In this document: piece by piece, positions 54,603-63,608 of the stretch
How positions within the stretch are numbered: the stretch's first letter is position 1
Layout of the letters: the number at the start of each line of letters is the position of its first letter
NCBI GenBank assembly: GCA_024277525.1
Contig: JAJRUZ010000019.1
Location: 1 to 64,000 of the forward strand
Direction: 5' to 3'
DNA: 64,000 nucleotides
Source: Caldifarciminota bacterium
GTDB taxonomy: Bacteria; Hydrothermota; Hydrothermia; Hydrothermales; JAJRUZ01
Made by a program: the position numbers and the translations under genes
Notes under the pieces: model-generated
Database searches by the model: none
Told to the model about the DNA's origin: nothing
What the model saw: only the letters and a program-made list of their open reading frames with translations

Positions 54603-54890
54603 TGAGGGACTTTTGTCCCCTAACGTTGAGGGGCTTTACCCCTCAAACTCCCCGAAATTCTAATTTTTATTCAAAAAGGAGACAGCTCCGCTGTCTCGGG
54701 CTTTGCCCCTCAAACTCCCCGAAAATAAATTTGAAAAAAATTAAAAATTAAAAACAGGGGGTTTGGGGGACTTTGTCCCCTAACGTTGAGGGGTTTCACC
54801 CCTCAAACTCCCCGAAAATTTTTATTTTTGATAAAAAATTCAGAGACAGCTCCGCTGTCTCGGGCTTTGCCCCTAATTCACCCGAAAGGT
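54603..54890. repeat. Duplicated block of GC-rich hairpins (A-B-A-B)
   Basis: Two copies, about 161-164 bp apart, of an A-B unit. A contains GGGAC/GTCCC and TGAGGGG/CCCCTCA hairpins (54606 and 54767). B contains a GAGACAG/CTGTCTC hairpin (54679 and 54843). Units end in the shared tail CCCCTCAAACTCCCCGAAA at 54639-54657, 54706-54724 and 54799-54817, degenerate near 54870. The GC content contrasts sharply with the AT-rich surroundings. A related hairpin occurs at 16659. Probably a REP-like, nonautonomous element. Confidence 0.75.
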
Positions 54891-55061
54891 GAAAAATTTT
54901 TATTCCATTTACTTGATTTTTTTCTTTAAATTTATGAGATAATTAATAATATGGAAAAATTTTATTTAAAGATTTGGGATATAATATATGCAAAGAATTA
55001 ATAATTCAATTTTCTGATCACAATTTGTTGGGATATACTGAATATATACTTTATGCAGAGA
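54891..55061. other. Noncoding stretch before the second lon stop, possible ORF remnant
   Basis: A 16-codon ORF MEKFYLKIWDIIYAKN begins at 54951. A second open plus-strand frame, KELIIQFSDHNLLGYTEYILYAE, follows with a frame change, so this could be a decayed gene. No family recognised. Confidence 0.25.
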
Positions 55062-57434
55062 TTATTTTTTTGTATTTATTTTTTCTGTTTCCATGTCAGG
55101 GAAAAGAATTTTTACAACTTCATTTATGTTATCCACAAAGATAAACTCCATTCCCTTAATGATATACGGTGGAAGTTCTTTTACATCCTTTTCATTCCAT
55201 TTGGGTAATATTACTTTTTTAATTCCTGCTCTTTTTGCAGCAAGAACTTTCTCTTTTATTCCTCCCACAGGCATCACCTTTCCTCTTAATGTTATTTCAC
55301 CTGTCATTGCAACTTCAGGGTCAATGGGCTTTTCCGTAAATAAAGAAAGTAAGGAGGCAAAAATCGCAACACCTGCAGATGGTCCATCCTTTGGAATCGC
55401 ACCCTCCGGAACATGAATATGAATATCACTTTTTTCAATCTCTGAATGGTTAATTCTCCACACATTTGAATTTGCTCTTATAAGAGTTAAAGCTGCCTGA
55501 CATGACTCCCTCATCACTTCTCCGAGTTTTCCGGTCAAGATAAGCGCACCCTTCCCCGGCATTTTCGCAGATTCAATAAAAAGAATTTCCCCACCAGCCA
55601 TTGTCCAAGCGAGACCCGTCGCTACCCCTATTGTTCCTTTTCTTGCTTTTGTTTCAGAATAAAAAATCGGAGCACCGAGATATTTTTCCACTGTCTTAGG
55701 TGTTATTCTGAATTTTGTTTTACCATCTTTTGATTTCAACGCATCTATCGCAATTTTCCTCATAATGGCACCGATCTTTCTTTCAAGTTGTCTGACTCCT
55801 GCCTCACGGGTGTATTGAGAAATAATTTTTTGTAAGGCTTTTTTACTGAATTTTATATCCATTCCATCGAGTCCGTTTTCCTTTTTTTGTTTCGGAATTA
55901 AATACTTTGTCGCTATATAAAGTTTCTCCTCATCTACATAACCCGGAATTTCAATAACCTCCATTCTGTCAAGAAGGGGAGGAGGGATTGTATGAGTCGT
56001 GTTTGCGGTGGCTATAAAAAATACCTGAGATAAATCAAAAGCAACTTCAATATAGTGGTCTCTGAATGTATGATTCTGCTCAGGGTCAAGGACTTCAAGG
56101 AGAGCAGAAGAAGGATCACCTCTGAAATCAATCCCTATTTTATCAACCTCATCCAGCATAAAAACAGGATTTTTTGTTCCTACCTGTCTTATTCCCTGAA
56201 TTATCCTTCCGGGCAACGCACCCACATACGTCCTCCTGTGCCCCCTTATTTCTGCCTCATCTCTTATTCCTCCCAGAGCCATTCTTATGAATTTCCTTCC
56301 GAGCGCTCTTGCAATACTTCTTCCCAGAGATGTCTTTCCCACTCCGGGCGGTCCGACAAAACATACAATAGGACCCTTGACTTTTCCCTTTTTTATAATT
56401 CGCACAGCAAGAAATTCAAGAATTCTCTCCTTAACTTTTTCCAGATCATAATGGTCTTCATCCAAAACCCTCTTAGCCCTTTTAATATCAAGAATATCCT
56501 CTGTCTCCTCTGACCACGGAAGAGCCAGAAGCCAGTCAATATAATTCCTTGAAACGGAATATTCAGGGGAAGCAGGATGTAAACGGGCAAGTTTATCAAC
56601 TTCTCTTAAAGCAACTTCCCTTGCCTCTTCAGGCATTTTCTTTTCTTCAATCTTTTTCTTTAATTCCTGTATCTCCTTCTCTGTTTCATCAAGTTCTCCC
56701 AGTTCTTTCTGAATAGCCTTTAACTGTTCCCTTAAAATATGCTCTCTTCTTGCTTTTTCCAAGGATTCATCCACCTCTTCCCTTATTTTAGCAGAAAGTG
56801 CCACAACCTCTTTTTCCGCACTTAAAAGTGAAAGAACTTTTCTCATCCTTTCTTCCACATTCAGTGTTTCAAGTATTTTTTGTTTTTCCTTAGGATCAAA
56901 ATTCATAGAAGAGGCAACCATATCGGTAAAAATTGAATAATCCTCAATGCTTGATAAAAATAAAAGAGCCTCTTCAGGAAAATAAGGAGCAGCCTGAATT
57001 ATTTCTTTTAATGTGGAGAGTATACTTTGCTTTAATGCTTCAAGTATCTTTTTATCCTCGGGAATTTCATCTTTTAATATTTCAATTTTTGCGTATAATC
57101 CTTTTTCTTTCTTCTCAAATTCAACTCCTTTTATTCTTTTCAAACCCTGAACAAAAAGGTGCATCGTTCCGTCAGGTACTCTCATCATTCTGTGGATGTA
57201 AACCGCGGTACCTATTTTATGTATATCCCCGGGCTCAATTTCCTTTTTATCTCCCTCTTTTTGCAAAAATGCACCGAATATTTTATCTCCTTTTAAAGCT
57301 TCGTCAATGAGAATCTGATATTTTTCTTCCTTAACAGTAAATGGAATTGCCATACCGGGGAAAATGATCCCTCCTTTAACAGGAATAACAGGCAATAATT
57401 CCGGAATTTGAGGCCCAAATTCCTTTTCCTGCAT
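55062..57434 (-). CDS. lon: ATP-dependent protease Lon (second copy)
   Basis: 790-residue LonA: N-terminal LON domain (LPVIPVKGGIIFPGMAIPFTVK), AAA+ with Walker A GPPGVGKTSLGRSI and Walker B VFMLDEVDKIG, protease domain with Ser in PKDGPSAGVAIFASL and Lys in GGIKEKVLAAKRAG. It is clearly diverged from the copy at 33.9 kb, including in the N-terminal domain. It lies 1 nt after hsp20 with AAAGGAGG before its ATG. The pairing with a small heat-shock protein suggests stress induction and a role different from the lon-hflX operon (inference). Confidence 0.96.
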   Translation of the reverse strand: MQEKEFGPQIPELLPVIPVKGGIIFPGMAIPFTVKEEKYQILIDEALKGDKIFGAFLQKEGDKKEIEPGDIHKIGTAVYIHRMMRVPDGTMHLFVQGLKRIKGVEFEKKEKGLYAKIEILKDEIPEDKKILEALKQSILSTLKEIIQAAPYFPEEALLFLSSIEDYSIFTDMVASSMNFDPKEKQKILETLNVEERMRKVLSLLSAEKEVVALSAKIREEVDESLEKARREHILREQLKAIQKELGELDETEKEIQELKKKIEEKKMPEEAREVALREVDKLARLHPASPEYSVSRNYIDWLLALPWSEETEDILDIKRAKRVLDEDHYDLEKVKERILEFLAVRIIKKGKVKGPIVCFVGPPGVGKTSLGRSIARALGRKFIRMALGGIRDEAEIRGHRRTYVGALPGRIIQGIRQVGTKNPVFMLDEVDKIGIDFRGDPSSALLEVLDPEQNHTFRDHYIEVAFDLSQVFFIATANTTHTIPPPLLDRMEVIEIPGYVDEEKLYIATKYLIPKQKKENGLDGMDIKFSKKALQKIISQYTREAGVRQLERKIGAIMRKIAIDALKSKDGKTKFRITPKTVEKYLGAPIFYSETKARKGTIGVATGLAWTMAGGEILFIESAKMPGKGALILTGKLGEVMRESCQAALTLIRANSNVWRINHSEIEKSDIHIHVPEGAIPKDGPSAGVAIFASLLSLFTEKPIDPEVAMTGEITLRGKVMPVGGIKEKVLAAKRAGIKKVILPKWNEKDVKELPPYIIKGMEFIFVDNINEVVKILFPDMETEKINTKK

Positions 57435-57435
57435 G

Positions 57436-57825
57436 TTATTCCTCCTTTACTTCAATCTCAATTATTTTTTTAACCCTTTTGGGAACTCTGATTTTAAGAA
57501 TTCCGTTTCTATAAATAGTAGAAATTTGCGAACTATCAATTTCCTTGGGCAATTCAATGATTCTTTTATATCTGCTGTAAGGCCATTCATAGCAATGATG
57601 GGATACGGCTTCTTCCTCCATTTTTTCCCTTTTTGCCTCTACCTGAATACGGTTTTCTTGAAGAACAACTTTTAAAGAATCCTTTTCAACACCCGGCAAA
57701 ATCATCTCAATTATCCACTCATTTTCGGTCTCATAAACATTTGCAGGAGGAGCAAGGAATCTTGCGGGAGTTTCCTCCCGCGCTGTCCTTACAATTTTAA
57801 AAATAAATCCTTCTTCAAATTTCAT
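57436..57825 (-). CDS. Small heat shock protein, Hsp20/alpha-crystallin
   Basis: 129 residues with a complete alpha-crystallin domain: PPANVYETENEWIIEMILPGVEKDSLKVVLQENRIQVEAKR, then YSRYKRIIELPKEIDSSQISTIYRNGILKIRVPK (G-I-L motif) and a C-terminal I-x-I-type tail (KKIIEIEVKEE). An ATP-independent holdase that can pass clients to Lon encoded next. Its TATAAT-type promoter lies partly in the M28 gene's 3' end, with only 5 nt between the -10 box and the ATG. Confidence 0.93.
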   Translation of the reverse strand: MKFEEGFIFKIVRTAREETPARFLAPPANVYETENEWIIEMILPGVEKDSLKVVLQENRIQVEAKREKMEEEAVSHHCYEWPYSRYKRIIELPKEIDSSQISTIYRNGILKIRVPKRVKKIIEIEVKEE

Positions 57826-57830
57826 ACTTA

Positions 57831-57859
57831 ATTATACCACTAAACTTATTTTCTTTCCA
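57831..57859 (-). promoter_or_regulatory. Promoter of hsp20-lon, leaderless type
   Basis: On the minus strand TGGAAA (57854-57859), a 17-bp spacer, TATAAT (57831-57836), then 5 nt to the ATG at 57825. No CIRCE-type inverted repeat is visible. Confidence 0.5.
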
Positions 57860-59663
57860 GAAATTTTACCCTTTCAAGAATGTTTATTAAATAAAAAACA
57901 TCCTTTGGGTCAAACTCTCCGATTTCTATCTTTAAATTGTTCAAAATATCCGAAATTTCCCTTCTTCCGTCCGAAAGATAAGATAAAAGGTCAATTATTA
58001 AACCTGCTTTTTTTATTTTTTTAACTTTTTCATTAAATTCTTTTCTCTCCTCAACTTTCAGGCGCCTTGTAATGAAAAAGGGAACCGTTTTATATCTTTT
58101 CCTCAAAATAAATTTCTTTTTAATTTTGAACCTTTCATTTAATTCTTTCGGAATGTTTTCCGATTTACAAAATTCATTAATCTCTCTTATATCATCCTCC
58201 ACAGAGAGGGTATTATCCAATTTTTTTAAAGAATAAAGAGCATTAATAAATCCTTTATACTCATTAATGAATTTTTCTTCTTTTTCCTCTTTTATTTTTA
58301 AATCATAAATTTTTCTCTTAAAAATCTGTTTCATTTTTTCCTTTATGAAGTTTAAATCTTTTTTTGAAATGTCTGAAAGAAAAGTTAAATAAGTTAAAGT
58401 GAAAGTACCTGATAAATGAAGGGATTCCTTTGATACTTTATCAATCGTATCCGCGGTTGTATGATAAAACTTATCAGGCCAATAATTTATCATGATTGAA
58501 GGTATTCCTATGTCAGGTGAAATCAGTATATAATGGTCGGAACCCCCCGAATATTCGGAGATTACTTTGCGAAAAACAGGAAGTTCGGTTGATCCATGAA
58601 AATTTTTTGCCTTTTCAGGGAAAATGGTAAGAATATATTCTCCTATATAACACGCAAAACTCCTGATGAAAAAGGGCTCTCTTTCTACCTGCATCACGCT
58701 TAAACATTTATTCTGGTCCTCCCCCACCATATCAAGATTTATTGAAGCAATTACTTTTTTAACCAATTCGGGATTACTTTTTAAAAAAGCAACCGTTCCG
58801 GTCATTTCAGGAAGAAGTAAAATTCTTATGTTTCTTTTTAATTTTAAATTTCCTCTTTTGATTTCCTCATTTAAATATTTTGCAATTCCGAGAGAAACAG
58901 CACAACCCGATGCATTGTCATTTGCAAATGGAGCAGGGTGGCATAAATGTGAAATACACCATAGTTCATTATTTTCTTCTCCTTTAAAAAGGATATCAAT
59001 TACCTCAATTTCTCTTTCTCCGAATTCTGTCTCAATGAGGACTTCTGCTTTTAATTTCTTATGCTTTTTTAATAAATTTTTAATTTTTCTACCTTTTGCA
59101 GGGGATACCGCAAATCCGAAAAATCCTTTTTCCCAAAAGGAAACATAATGTATAGCATCCTCAATTTCACCCTCTTCCCTTATTCCCTCCAATTTCGGCA
59201 TTCCATAATACAGAATCCCGGTATCCTTCTTGTAAATATCATACATTCGCTTTCTGAAATCCGTGGTCAAAAGAATTTTTTTGTTTATATTTCCCCTAAA
59301 TTTTTCGGAATCAACTATTTCATAAACTCCTTGCACACTTCTACTTCTCGGAATTACAGAAAGCGGAGTTTCATTATAATCACATATTACCCCTGTAAAA
59401 GGCTCAATTATCTTTAAATATCCTTTTTTGATCTTCCAATATGGAAAAAATTTAAGAAAAAAATATTTAGAATTTTCGGTAAAAGGAAACTTATGAACTT
59501 TAAATTTTATTTTCTCATTTTTTAATATATATGAAATTTCTTTTATTGCCTTTTTATATCCTTCGGAGACTTGAATCCTGTGGAATCTGGATATCTCATA
59601 ATTTATTCCTTTTACCCATGCGGAAGGAAAATCCTTATAAAATTTATCAAATATTTCTTTCAA
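57846..59663 (-). CDS. M28-like aminopeptidase with DUF4910-type architecture
   Basis: 605 residues. N-terminal and middle parts enclose a PA-like insert. The M28-type metal ligands are visible: ISHLCHPAPFANDNASGCAVSLGIA (His and Asp near 233-243), LLPEMTG near 288, INLDMVGED near 312 and YHTTADTIDKVS near 402. The C-terminal part, after about 430, ends in winged-helix-like sequence (LIDLLSYLSDGRREISDILNNLK). Probably a cytosolic aminopeptidase-type hydrolase, as no signal peptide is seen. It follows the dehydrogenase gene closely. Confidence 0.8.
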   Translation of the reverse strand: MKEIFDKFYKDFPSAWVKGINYEISRFHRIQVSEGYKKAIKEISYILKNEKIKFKVHKFPFTENSKYFFLKFFPYWKIKKGYLKIIEPFTGVICDYNETPLSVIPRSRSVQGVYEIVDSEKFRGNINKKILLTTDFRKRMYDIYKKDTGILYYGMPKLEGIREEGEIEDAIHYVSFWEKGFFGFAVSPAKGRKIKNLLKKHKKLKAEVLIETEFGEREIEVIDILFKGEENNELWCISHLCHPAPFANDNASGCAVSLGIAKYLNEEIKRGNLKLKRNIRILLLPEMTGTVAFLKSNPELVKKVIASINLDMVGEDQNKCLSVMQVEREPFFIRSFACYIGEYILTIFPEKAKNFHGSTELPVFRKVISEYSGGSDHYILISPDIGIPSIMINYWPDKFYHTTADTIDKVSKESLHLSGTFTLTYLTFLSDISKKDLNFIKEKMKQIFKRKIYDLKIKEEKEEKFINEYKGFINALYSLKKLDNTLSVEDDIREINEFCKSENIPKELNERFKIKKKFILRKRYKTVPFFITRRLKVEERKEFNEKVKKIKKAGLIIDLLSYLSDGRREISDILNNLKIEIGEFDPKDVFYLINILERVKFLERK

Positions 59664-59669
59664 ATTTTA

Positions 59670-60659
59670 TCAAATCCAGAATGAAGGAAATATGAGTTTA
59701 TCCATGGTTATAATCCCGGGGGGCAATTTTTCTACTTTATTTATCCAATTCAACACAACATTTGCAGTTGCTTCATCACCCGGCGTCCCTTTTTCTATTT
59801 TCAATCTCAATTCAGGTTCTCCTTTAATGAAAATTTCGTCTCTTGTATCTTCTGCATCAAGGCTCATTTCAAGAAATAAACTTATTTCTATGCCCTCTTG
59901 CGTTTCAATTTTCACATTATGAAGTATTCCACAACATTCTCCGGCTTTAACATCAAAATATTCTGTTTTTATATTCTCTTTCGCGATTTTCGGGTTACAC
60001 TTTTCCTCAAATTTTTCAATTTTCAATCCGAGACATTTGCATAAAATACTTCCTGATTCAGCGAGTCCGACATGTCCTATTTCTCCTTTTTTCCATCTTT
60101 CATAAAATTCCTCACTTTTGAGGCCTGAACCTATCTTTTTTTGTAAAGGGTATCTCCTTTTACTTGCATTGTTAATTCTTATAATCTCTATTTTTTCAAT
60201 TTTTTTGAAAACACCTGAAAAAAAAGCAGGCAGAAAATCCATCAGATAACCCGGATTAATTCCGCAGGGCAATATTGTAACATTATTATCCTTACACTTT
60301 CTATCAATTTCTTCTGCATCTTCAGGATGTTTCAAATAAGGATCGGTCATCTCTTCAGAGGTGGTTATTATGGGTCTTTTAAAATCAATAAGTGACAAAA
60401 GGTCTTTTTTAATATCAGGAATGCGGGATTTAGTCATGTGAATCAAGATCGCGTCTTTTTCATCGTTTACAACTTCTGGAAGTTCTTTTTTTACTATGAT
60501 ATTCTCATATCCATTTATTCCAGTTATCTCTGTTAATGTTCTTCCGATTTTTTTATCGTCAATATCAACCGCGCCTTTTATTTTCAAGGATTTTTTATAC
60601 TTTGTGCCTTCAATTACTCTTTTGGCAATTTCTCCTATTCCTATCAGGACTACATTCAT
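59670..60659 (-). CDS. 2,4-diaminopentanoate dehydrogenase-like oxidoreductase
   Basis: 329 residues in the dihydrodipicolinate-reductase-like superfamily: N-terminal Rossmann motif VVLIGIGEIAKRVIEG, KGAVDIDDKKIGRTL, ILIHMTKSRIPDIKKDLL, TTSEEM, LPCGINPGYLMDFLP near 132, and a C-terminal GTPGDEATANVVLNWI. These fit the 2,4-diaminopentanoate dehydrogenase family of ornithine fermentation, but homologues of unknown substrate are common. ATG with Shine-Dalgarno AAAGGAGG. With the alanine dehydrogenase and CoA-transferase it fits amino-acid use. Confidence 0.75.
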   Translation of the reverse strand: MNVVLIGIGEIAKRVIEGTKYKKSLKIKGAVDIDDKKIGRTLTEITGINGYENIIVKKELPEVVNDEKDAILIHMTKSRIPDIKKDLLSLIDFKRPIITTSEEMTDPYLKHPEDAEEIDRKCKDNNVTILPCGINPGYLMDFLPAFFSGVFKKIEKIEIIRINNASKRRYPLQKKIGSGLKSEEFYERWKKGEIGHVGLAESGSILCKCLGLKIEKFEEKCNPKIAKENIKTEYFDVKAGECCGILHNVKIETQEGIEISLFLEMSLDAEDTRDEIFIKGEPELRLKIEKGTPGDEATANVVLNWINKVEKLPPGIITMDKLIFPSFWI

Positions 60660-60691
60660 TGTGATTCCTCCTTTTTTAATATTTTAACACG

Positions 60692-61015
60692 TTATCGCCA
60701 ATGCCCCGGGACCCACTTCCAGCCATGCGGGGTTTTTACCCATTTTCCCGGCACCCATATTGCTCCCCTTCTGGGTGCTTTTACCCATTTCCCGGGAACC
60801 CAAATCCATTCTCCGTTTCTGTAAATCCAGTGCCCCGGAATCCAGACATACCTTTTTCCCGGTCTCGGAGGTCTTATTTCTATTTTCGGAGCAGGGGGAG
60901 CCTCTTTAACGATTACAACATCAGCGCCCGGTCCTTCTTTTACAACTATCACCCTTCTTTGAACACATGAAAATAAAACTCCTACAATAATTATTAATCC
61001 TAAAATTTTTTTCAT
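60692..61015 (-). CDS. YXWGXW-repeat-type lipoprotein
   Basis: 107 residues: a lipoprotein signal (LGLIIIVGVLFSC, lipobox Cys17), a Pro-rich linker (EAPPAPKIEIRPPRPGKR), then four tryptophan-rich repeats of the form VWIPGHWIYRNGEW, WVPGKWVKAPRRG, IWVPGKWVKTPHG, WVPGHW. Such repeats occur in small envelope lipoproteins of unknown function. A separate promoter and Shine-Dalgarno GGAGGG are present. Confidence 0.8.
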   Translation of the reverse strand: MKKILGLIIIVGVLFSCVQRRVIVVKEGPGADVVIVKEAPPAPKIEIRPPRPGKRYVWIPGHWIYRNGEWIWVPGKWVKAPRRGAIWVPGKWVKTPHGWKWVPGHWR

Positions 61016-61034
61016 TTTTTCCCTCCTTATTTTA

Positions 61035-61064
61035 ATTTTATTTTTAAGTCTTGAAATTTTTCAA
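61035..61064 (-). promoter_or_regulatory. Promoter of the YXWGXW lipoprotein gene (leadered)
   Basis: On the minus strand TTGAAA (61059-61064), an 18-bp spacer, TAAAAT (61035-61040). The ATG is 19 nt further on, with GGAGGG between: a leadered contrast to the divergent miaB promoter. Confidence 0.5.
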
Positions 61065-61079
61065 TCCGGACTTTAAAAT
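61051..61079 (+). promoter_or_regulatory. Promoter of miaB, leaderless type
   Basis: TTGAAA (61051-61056), a 17-bp spacer, TAAAAT (61074-61079), then 8 nt to the ATG at 61088. Confidence 0.6.
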
Positions 61080-61087
61080 TTTAGACA

Positions 61088-62389
61088 ATGGAAAATAAAA
61101 AAAGGTTTTCAATAATTACTTTCGGTTGTCAGATGAATGTCAGAGATTCAGAAACAATGAGAAGTATTTTAATAAATAAAGGATATGAAGAAAAAGAACC
61201 GGAAGATGCTGACATAATCGTCATAAATTCATGTTCGGTAAGGGAAAAAGCAGCAAACAGAGCAAAGACTTATGTAAGAGAGTTTAAAAGAAAGGGTAAA
61301 AAAATAATCTTTGCGGGTTGTGTTGCGGAAAATGAGAAGGATAGAATTTTTGAAATCGGAGCGGATGCGGTACTCGGAACGAGAAAAATACATAAAATAG
61401 ATAGAATTATAGAAGATTTATACAAAGATAAAAAAATAATTGAAGTCGGACTGGATGAAGTACCAGAATTTGATTTTGTCCCTGAACCTACTCATCCTGT
61501 TACTTCTTATGTTAATATTTCAATCGGATGCGACAACTTCTGTTCTTTTTGTATTGTCCCTTATACAAGGGGAAGAGAAATTACAAGAAGTTATTATTCT
61601 ATTTTAAAAGAAGCAAAGGAGTTAATAGAAAAGGGTTCAAAGGAGATATTTTTGCTCGGACAGAATGTCAATTCATATTTTGACAATGTGACAGGATTTG
61701 ATTTTGCGGATTTAATTTATCATTTGGATAAAGATTTAAAGGGAAATTATTGGATTAAATACCTATCGCCGAATCCCAGGGATTTTTCATATAAAGTTTT
61801 CAATGCCATAAAAAATTCCGAACATATTTCACATTGGTTCCATTTACCTTTACAATCGGGTTCAACAAAAATATTGAAAAGAATGAAGAGAGACTATACG
61901 AAAGAGGAATTCCTTGATTTGTGTTATTATATAAGGGAAGAATTTCCTGATGCAACAATTACGACAGACATTATAGTAGGATTTCCGGGTGAAGACGAGA
62001 AAGACTTTGAGGATACACTTGATGTGGTTGAGAAAGTGAGGTTTGAAATGGCTTTCATGTTCAAATATTCGGAAAGACCGAATACTTCTGCGAGAAAATA
62101 TAAAGATAAGATTCCCGAGGAAGAAAAGAACAGGAGGCTCCAGATTCTGATAGAGAAAGTCAATAATATAATCGAAGAAAGAAGAAAAGAAATGCTCGGA
62201 AGAAGATTTACTCTTTTGATTGAGGGTAAAAGCGAAAAATTTGAAGGTTGTTCAGGGTGCAAAACAAGGGAGAATATAAAAGGGGTAATTAAAGGTATAT
62301 ACGAACCGGGTAAATTCTTAATAGGGAGAGTGGTTGAGATAAAAGGTCATACTCCTATTTTTGAGTTTGAAAGATTTACAAATTTTTAA
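61088..62389 (+). CDS. miaB: tRNA-2-methylthio-N6-dimethylallyladenosine synthase
   Basis: A radical-SAM methylthiotransferase modifying A37 of tRNAs. 433 residues: N-terminal UPF0004 domain with cluster Cys residues (TFGCQMNVRDSE, INSCSVREKA, IFAGCVAENEK), radical-SAM motif CDNFCSFCIVPYTRGRE near 148, LGQNVNSY, and a C-terminal TRAM domain (FTLLIEGKSEKFEGCSGCKTRENIKGVIKG). The SCxVREKAxxR and GCxxQ-type blocks favour MiaB over MtaB. Confidence 0.95.
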   Translation: MENKKRFSIITFGCQMNVRDSETMRSILINKGYEEKEPEDADIIVINSCSVREKAANRAKTYVREFKRKGKKIIFAGCVAENEKDRIFEIGADAVLGTRKIHKIDRIIEDLYKDKKIIEVGLDEVPEFDFVPEPTHPVTSYVNISIGCDNFCSFCIVPYTRGREITRSYYSILKEAKELIEKGSKEIFLLGQNVNSYFDNVTGFDFADLIYHLDKDLKGNYWIKYLSPNPRDFSYKVFNAIKNSEHISHWFHLPLQSGSTKILKRMKRDYTKEEFLDLCYYIREEFPDATITTDIIVGFPGEDEKDFEDTLDVVEKVRFEMAFMFKYSERPNTSARKYKDKIPEEEKNRRLQILIEKVNNIIEERRKEMLGRRFTLLIEGKSEKFEGCSGCKTRENIKGVIKGIYEPGKFLIGRVVEIKGHTPIFEFERFTNF

Positions 62390-62410
62390 CACAATTTAAT
62401 AGTATATTTG

Positions 62411-62431
62411 TGCGATAAATCGCACCGCTAC
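62411..62431 (-). repeat. GTAG-headed palindrome, intergenic variant
   Basis: The minus strand reads GTAGCGGTGCGATTTATCGCA(C): the same GTAG plus palindrome architecture as the in-gene REP-like copies but with a different stem (GTGCGA/TCGCAC). It lies between convergent miaB and radC. Confidence 0.6.
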
Positions 62432-62505
62432 GATTCTGTATTTATCGGATTTGTTGCGTTTCGGGTTTTCGGGTTTATTGAGGGTCTGAATTACTCACTG
62501 TAATT

Positions 62506-63177
62506 TTAAATAAGTCCTTTTTCTTTAAAACTGAAATATTCATTTTTTGTAACTATCACATGGTCTTCAACTTCTATTCCGAGTATTCTGCCTGCCTCTA
62601 TCAGTCTATTTGTTATCTCAATATCTTCCCTTGACGGTTCAGGGTTACCGGAAGGATGATTATGGGCAATTATAACACTTGCAGCAAAGTTTCTTATTGC
62701 GGGTTCAAAGACTTCTCTTGGATGGACCAAACTTGCTGTTAATGTTCCCACAGAGATGATTTCTCTTTTTATTTCCTGTTTTCTTGTATTAAGATAGAAA
62801 ACAACAAAATGCTCTTTTTTATTATCTCTTACATCCTTTAGTTCTTTCCATATATCTTCAGGGTTCAAGTATATTTTGACTTTTTTATCCTTTAACAATC
62901 TCCTCCCGAGTTCAAAACATGCAACAATTTGACATGCTTTTGCCGGTCCGAGTCCTTTGAAATTCTTTAAATCTTCATAAGTTAAATCAGGCAGGTTCTC
63001 TGCCCCGAATTTTTTCAAAATTTTATTGGCCAGTTCAATTACATTCTCTCCTTTTTTACCCGTTCTTAAAATAACAGCAAGCAACTCAGAGTTTGAAAGT
63101 TTATCAGGCCCTTCCTTTATTAATTTTTCTCTGGGTCTGAGTGATTTCGGAATATCATGAATTTTATTTTTATACAT
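62506..63177 (-). CDS. radC: RadC family protein (JAB/MPN domain)
   Basis: 223 residues: N-terminal HhH-like part (RPREKLIKEGPDKLSNSELLAVILRTG, LKNFKGLGPAKACQIVACFELGRRL) and a JAB1/MPN-type metalloprotease-like domain with the AHNHPSGNPEPSREDIEIT motif near 170. Once considered a DNA-repair protein; now of uncertain function, often with mobile or competence genes. ATG 7 nt from its -10 box. Confidence 0.94.
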   Translation of the reverse strand: MYKNKIHDIPKSLRPREKLIKEGPDKLSNSELLAVILRTGKKGENVIELANKILKKFGAENLPDLTYEDLKNFKGLGPAKACQIVACFELGRRLLKDKKVKIYLNPEDIWKELKDVRDNKKEHFVVFYLNTRKQEIKREIISVGTLTASLVHPREVFEPAIRNFAASVIIAHNHPSGNPEPSREDIEITNRLIEAGRILGIEVEDHVIVTKNEYFSFKEKGLI

Positions 63178-63184
63178 AAAGTAA

Positions 63185-63214
63185 ATTTTAAAATTTCGGA
63201 AAAAAAGTTTTCAA
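63185..63214 (-). promoter_or_regulatory. Promoter of radC, leaderless type
   Basis: On the minus strand TTGAAA (63209-63214), an 18-bp spacer, TAAAAT (63185-63190), then 7 nt to the ATG at 63177. Confidence 0.6.
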
Positions 63215-63222
63215 AAAATAAA

Positions 63223-63252
63223 TTGAATTACCTTTATTTTTTTATTTATCAT
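63223..63252 (+). promoter_or_regulatory. Promoter of the cupin gene, leaderless type
   Basis: TTGAAT (63223-63228), an 18-bp spacer, TATCAT (63247-63252), then 8 nt to the ATG at 63261. Confidence 0.45.
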
Positions 63253-63260
63253 CTAAAATC

Positions 63261-63608
63261 ATGAAAAAGAAAGATTTTAAAAATAAAAAATGGATCAAAA
63301 AGAATGCCTTGAAATGCAAAGAGAAACATACAGAATTATTTTCGAAATATGCAATTAATACGAAAACAGGGATAGTATATCTTAAAAAAGATGAAGAGGT
63401 TAAAATGCACAGTACGGAAAACGGTGAAGAGATATTAATAATTCTTTCGGGTAAAGGCTCTGCTTTTACAGAGGATAGAAAAATTATAATTGAAAAAGGG
63501 GACATTGTTTATTTCGGTCCGTATACAAATCACAGTATCAAAGCGGATAAAGAAAGTGAATTATGTTATGTATATGTATATTCTGAAATCAAAAAAAAAA
63601 ATTTTTAA
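63261..63608 (+). CDS. Single-domain cupin protein
   Basis: 115 residues: basic N-terminus, then a cupin fold with motif 1 degenerate (KMHSTENGEEILIILSGKG, one His and Glu) and motif 2 (GDIVYFGPYTNHSIKAD, His). Metal binding is plausible but not certain with only two His. Substrate unknown. Confidence 0.8.
   Translation: MKKKDFKNKKWIKKNALKCKEKHTELFSKYAINTKTGIVYLKKDEEVKMHSTENGEEILIILSGKGSAFTEDRKIIIEKGDIVYFGPYTNHSIKADKESELCYVYVYSEIKKKNF

Noticed and set aside
54603-54890. Possible CRISPR array
   Set aside because: Units are two kinds, only duplicated twice, with internal hairpins and without unique spacers of even length; no cas genes nearby.
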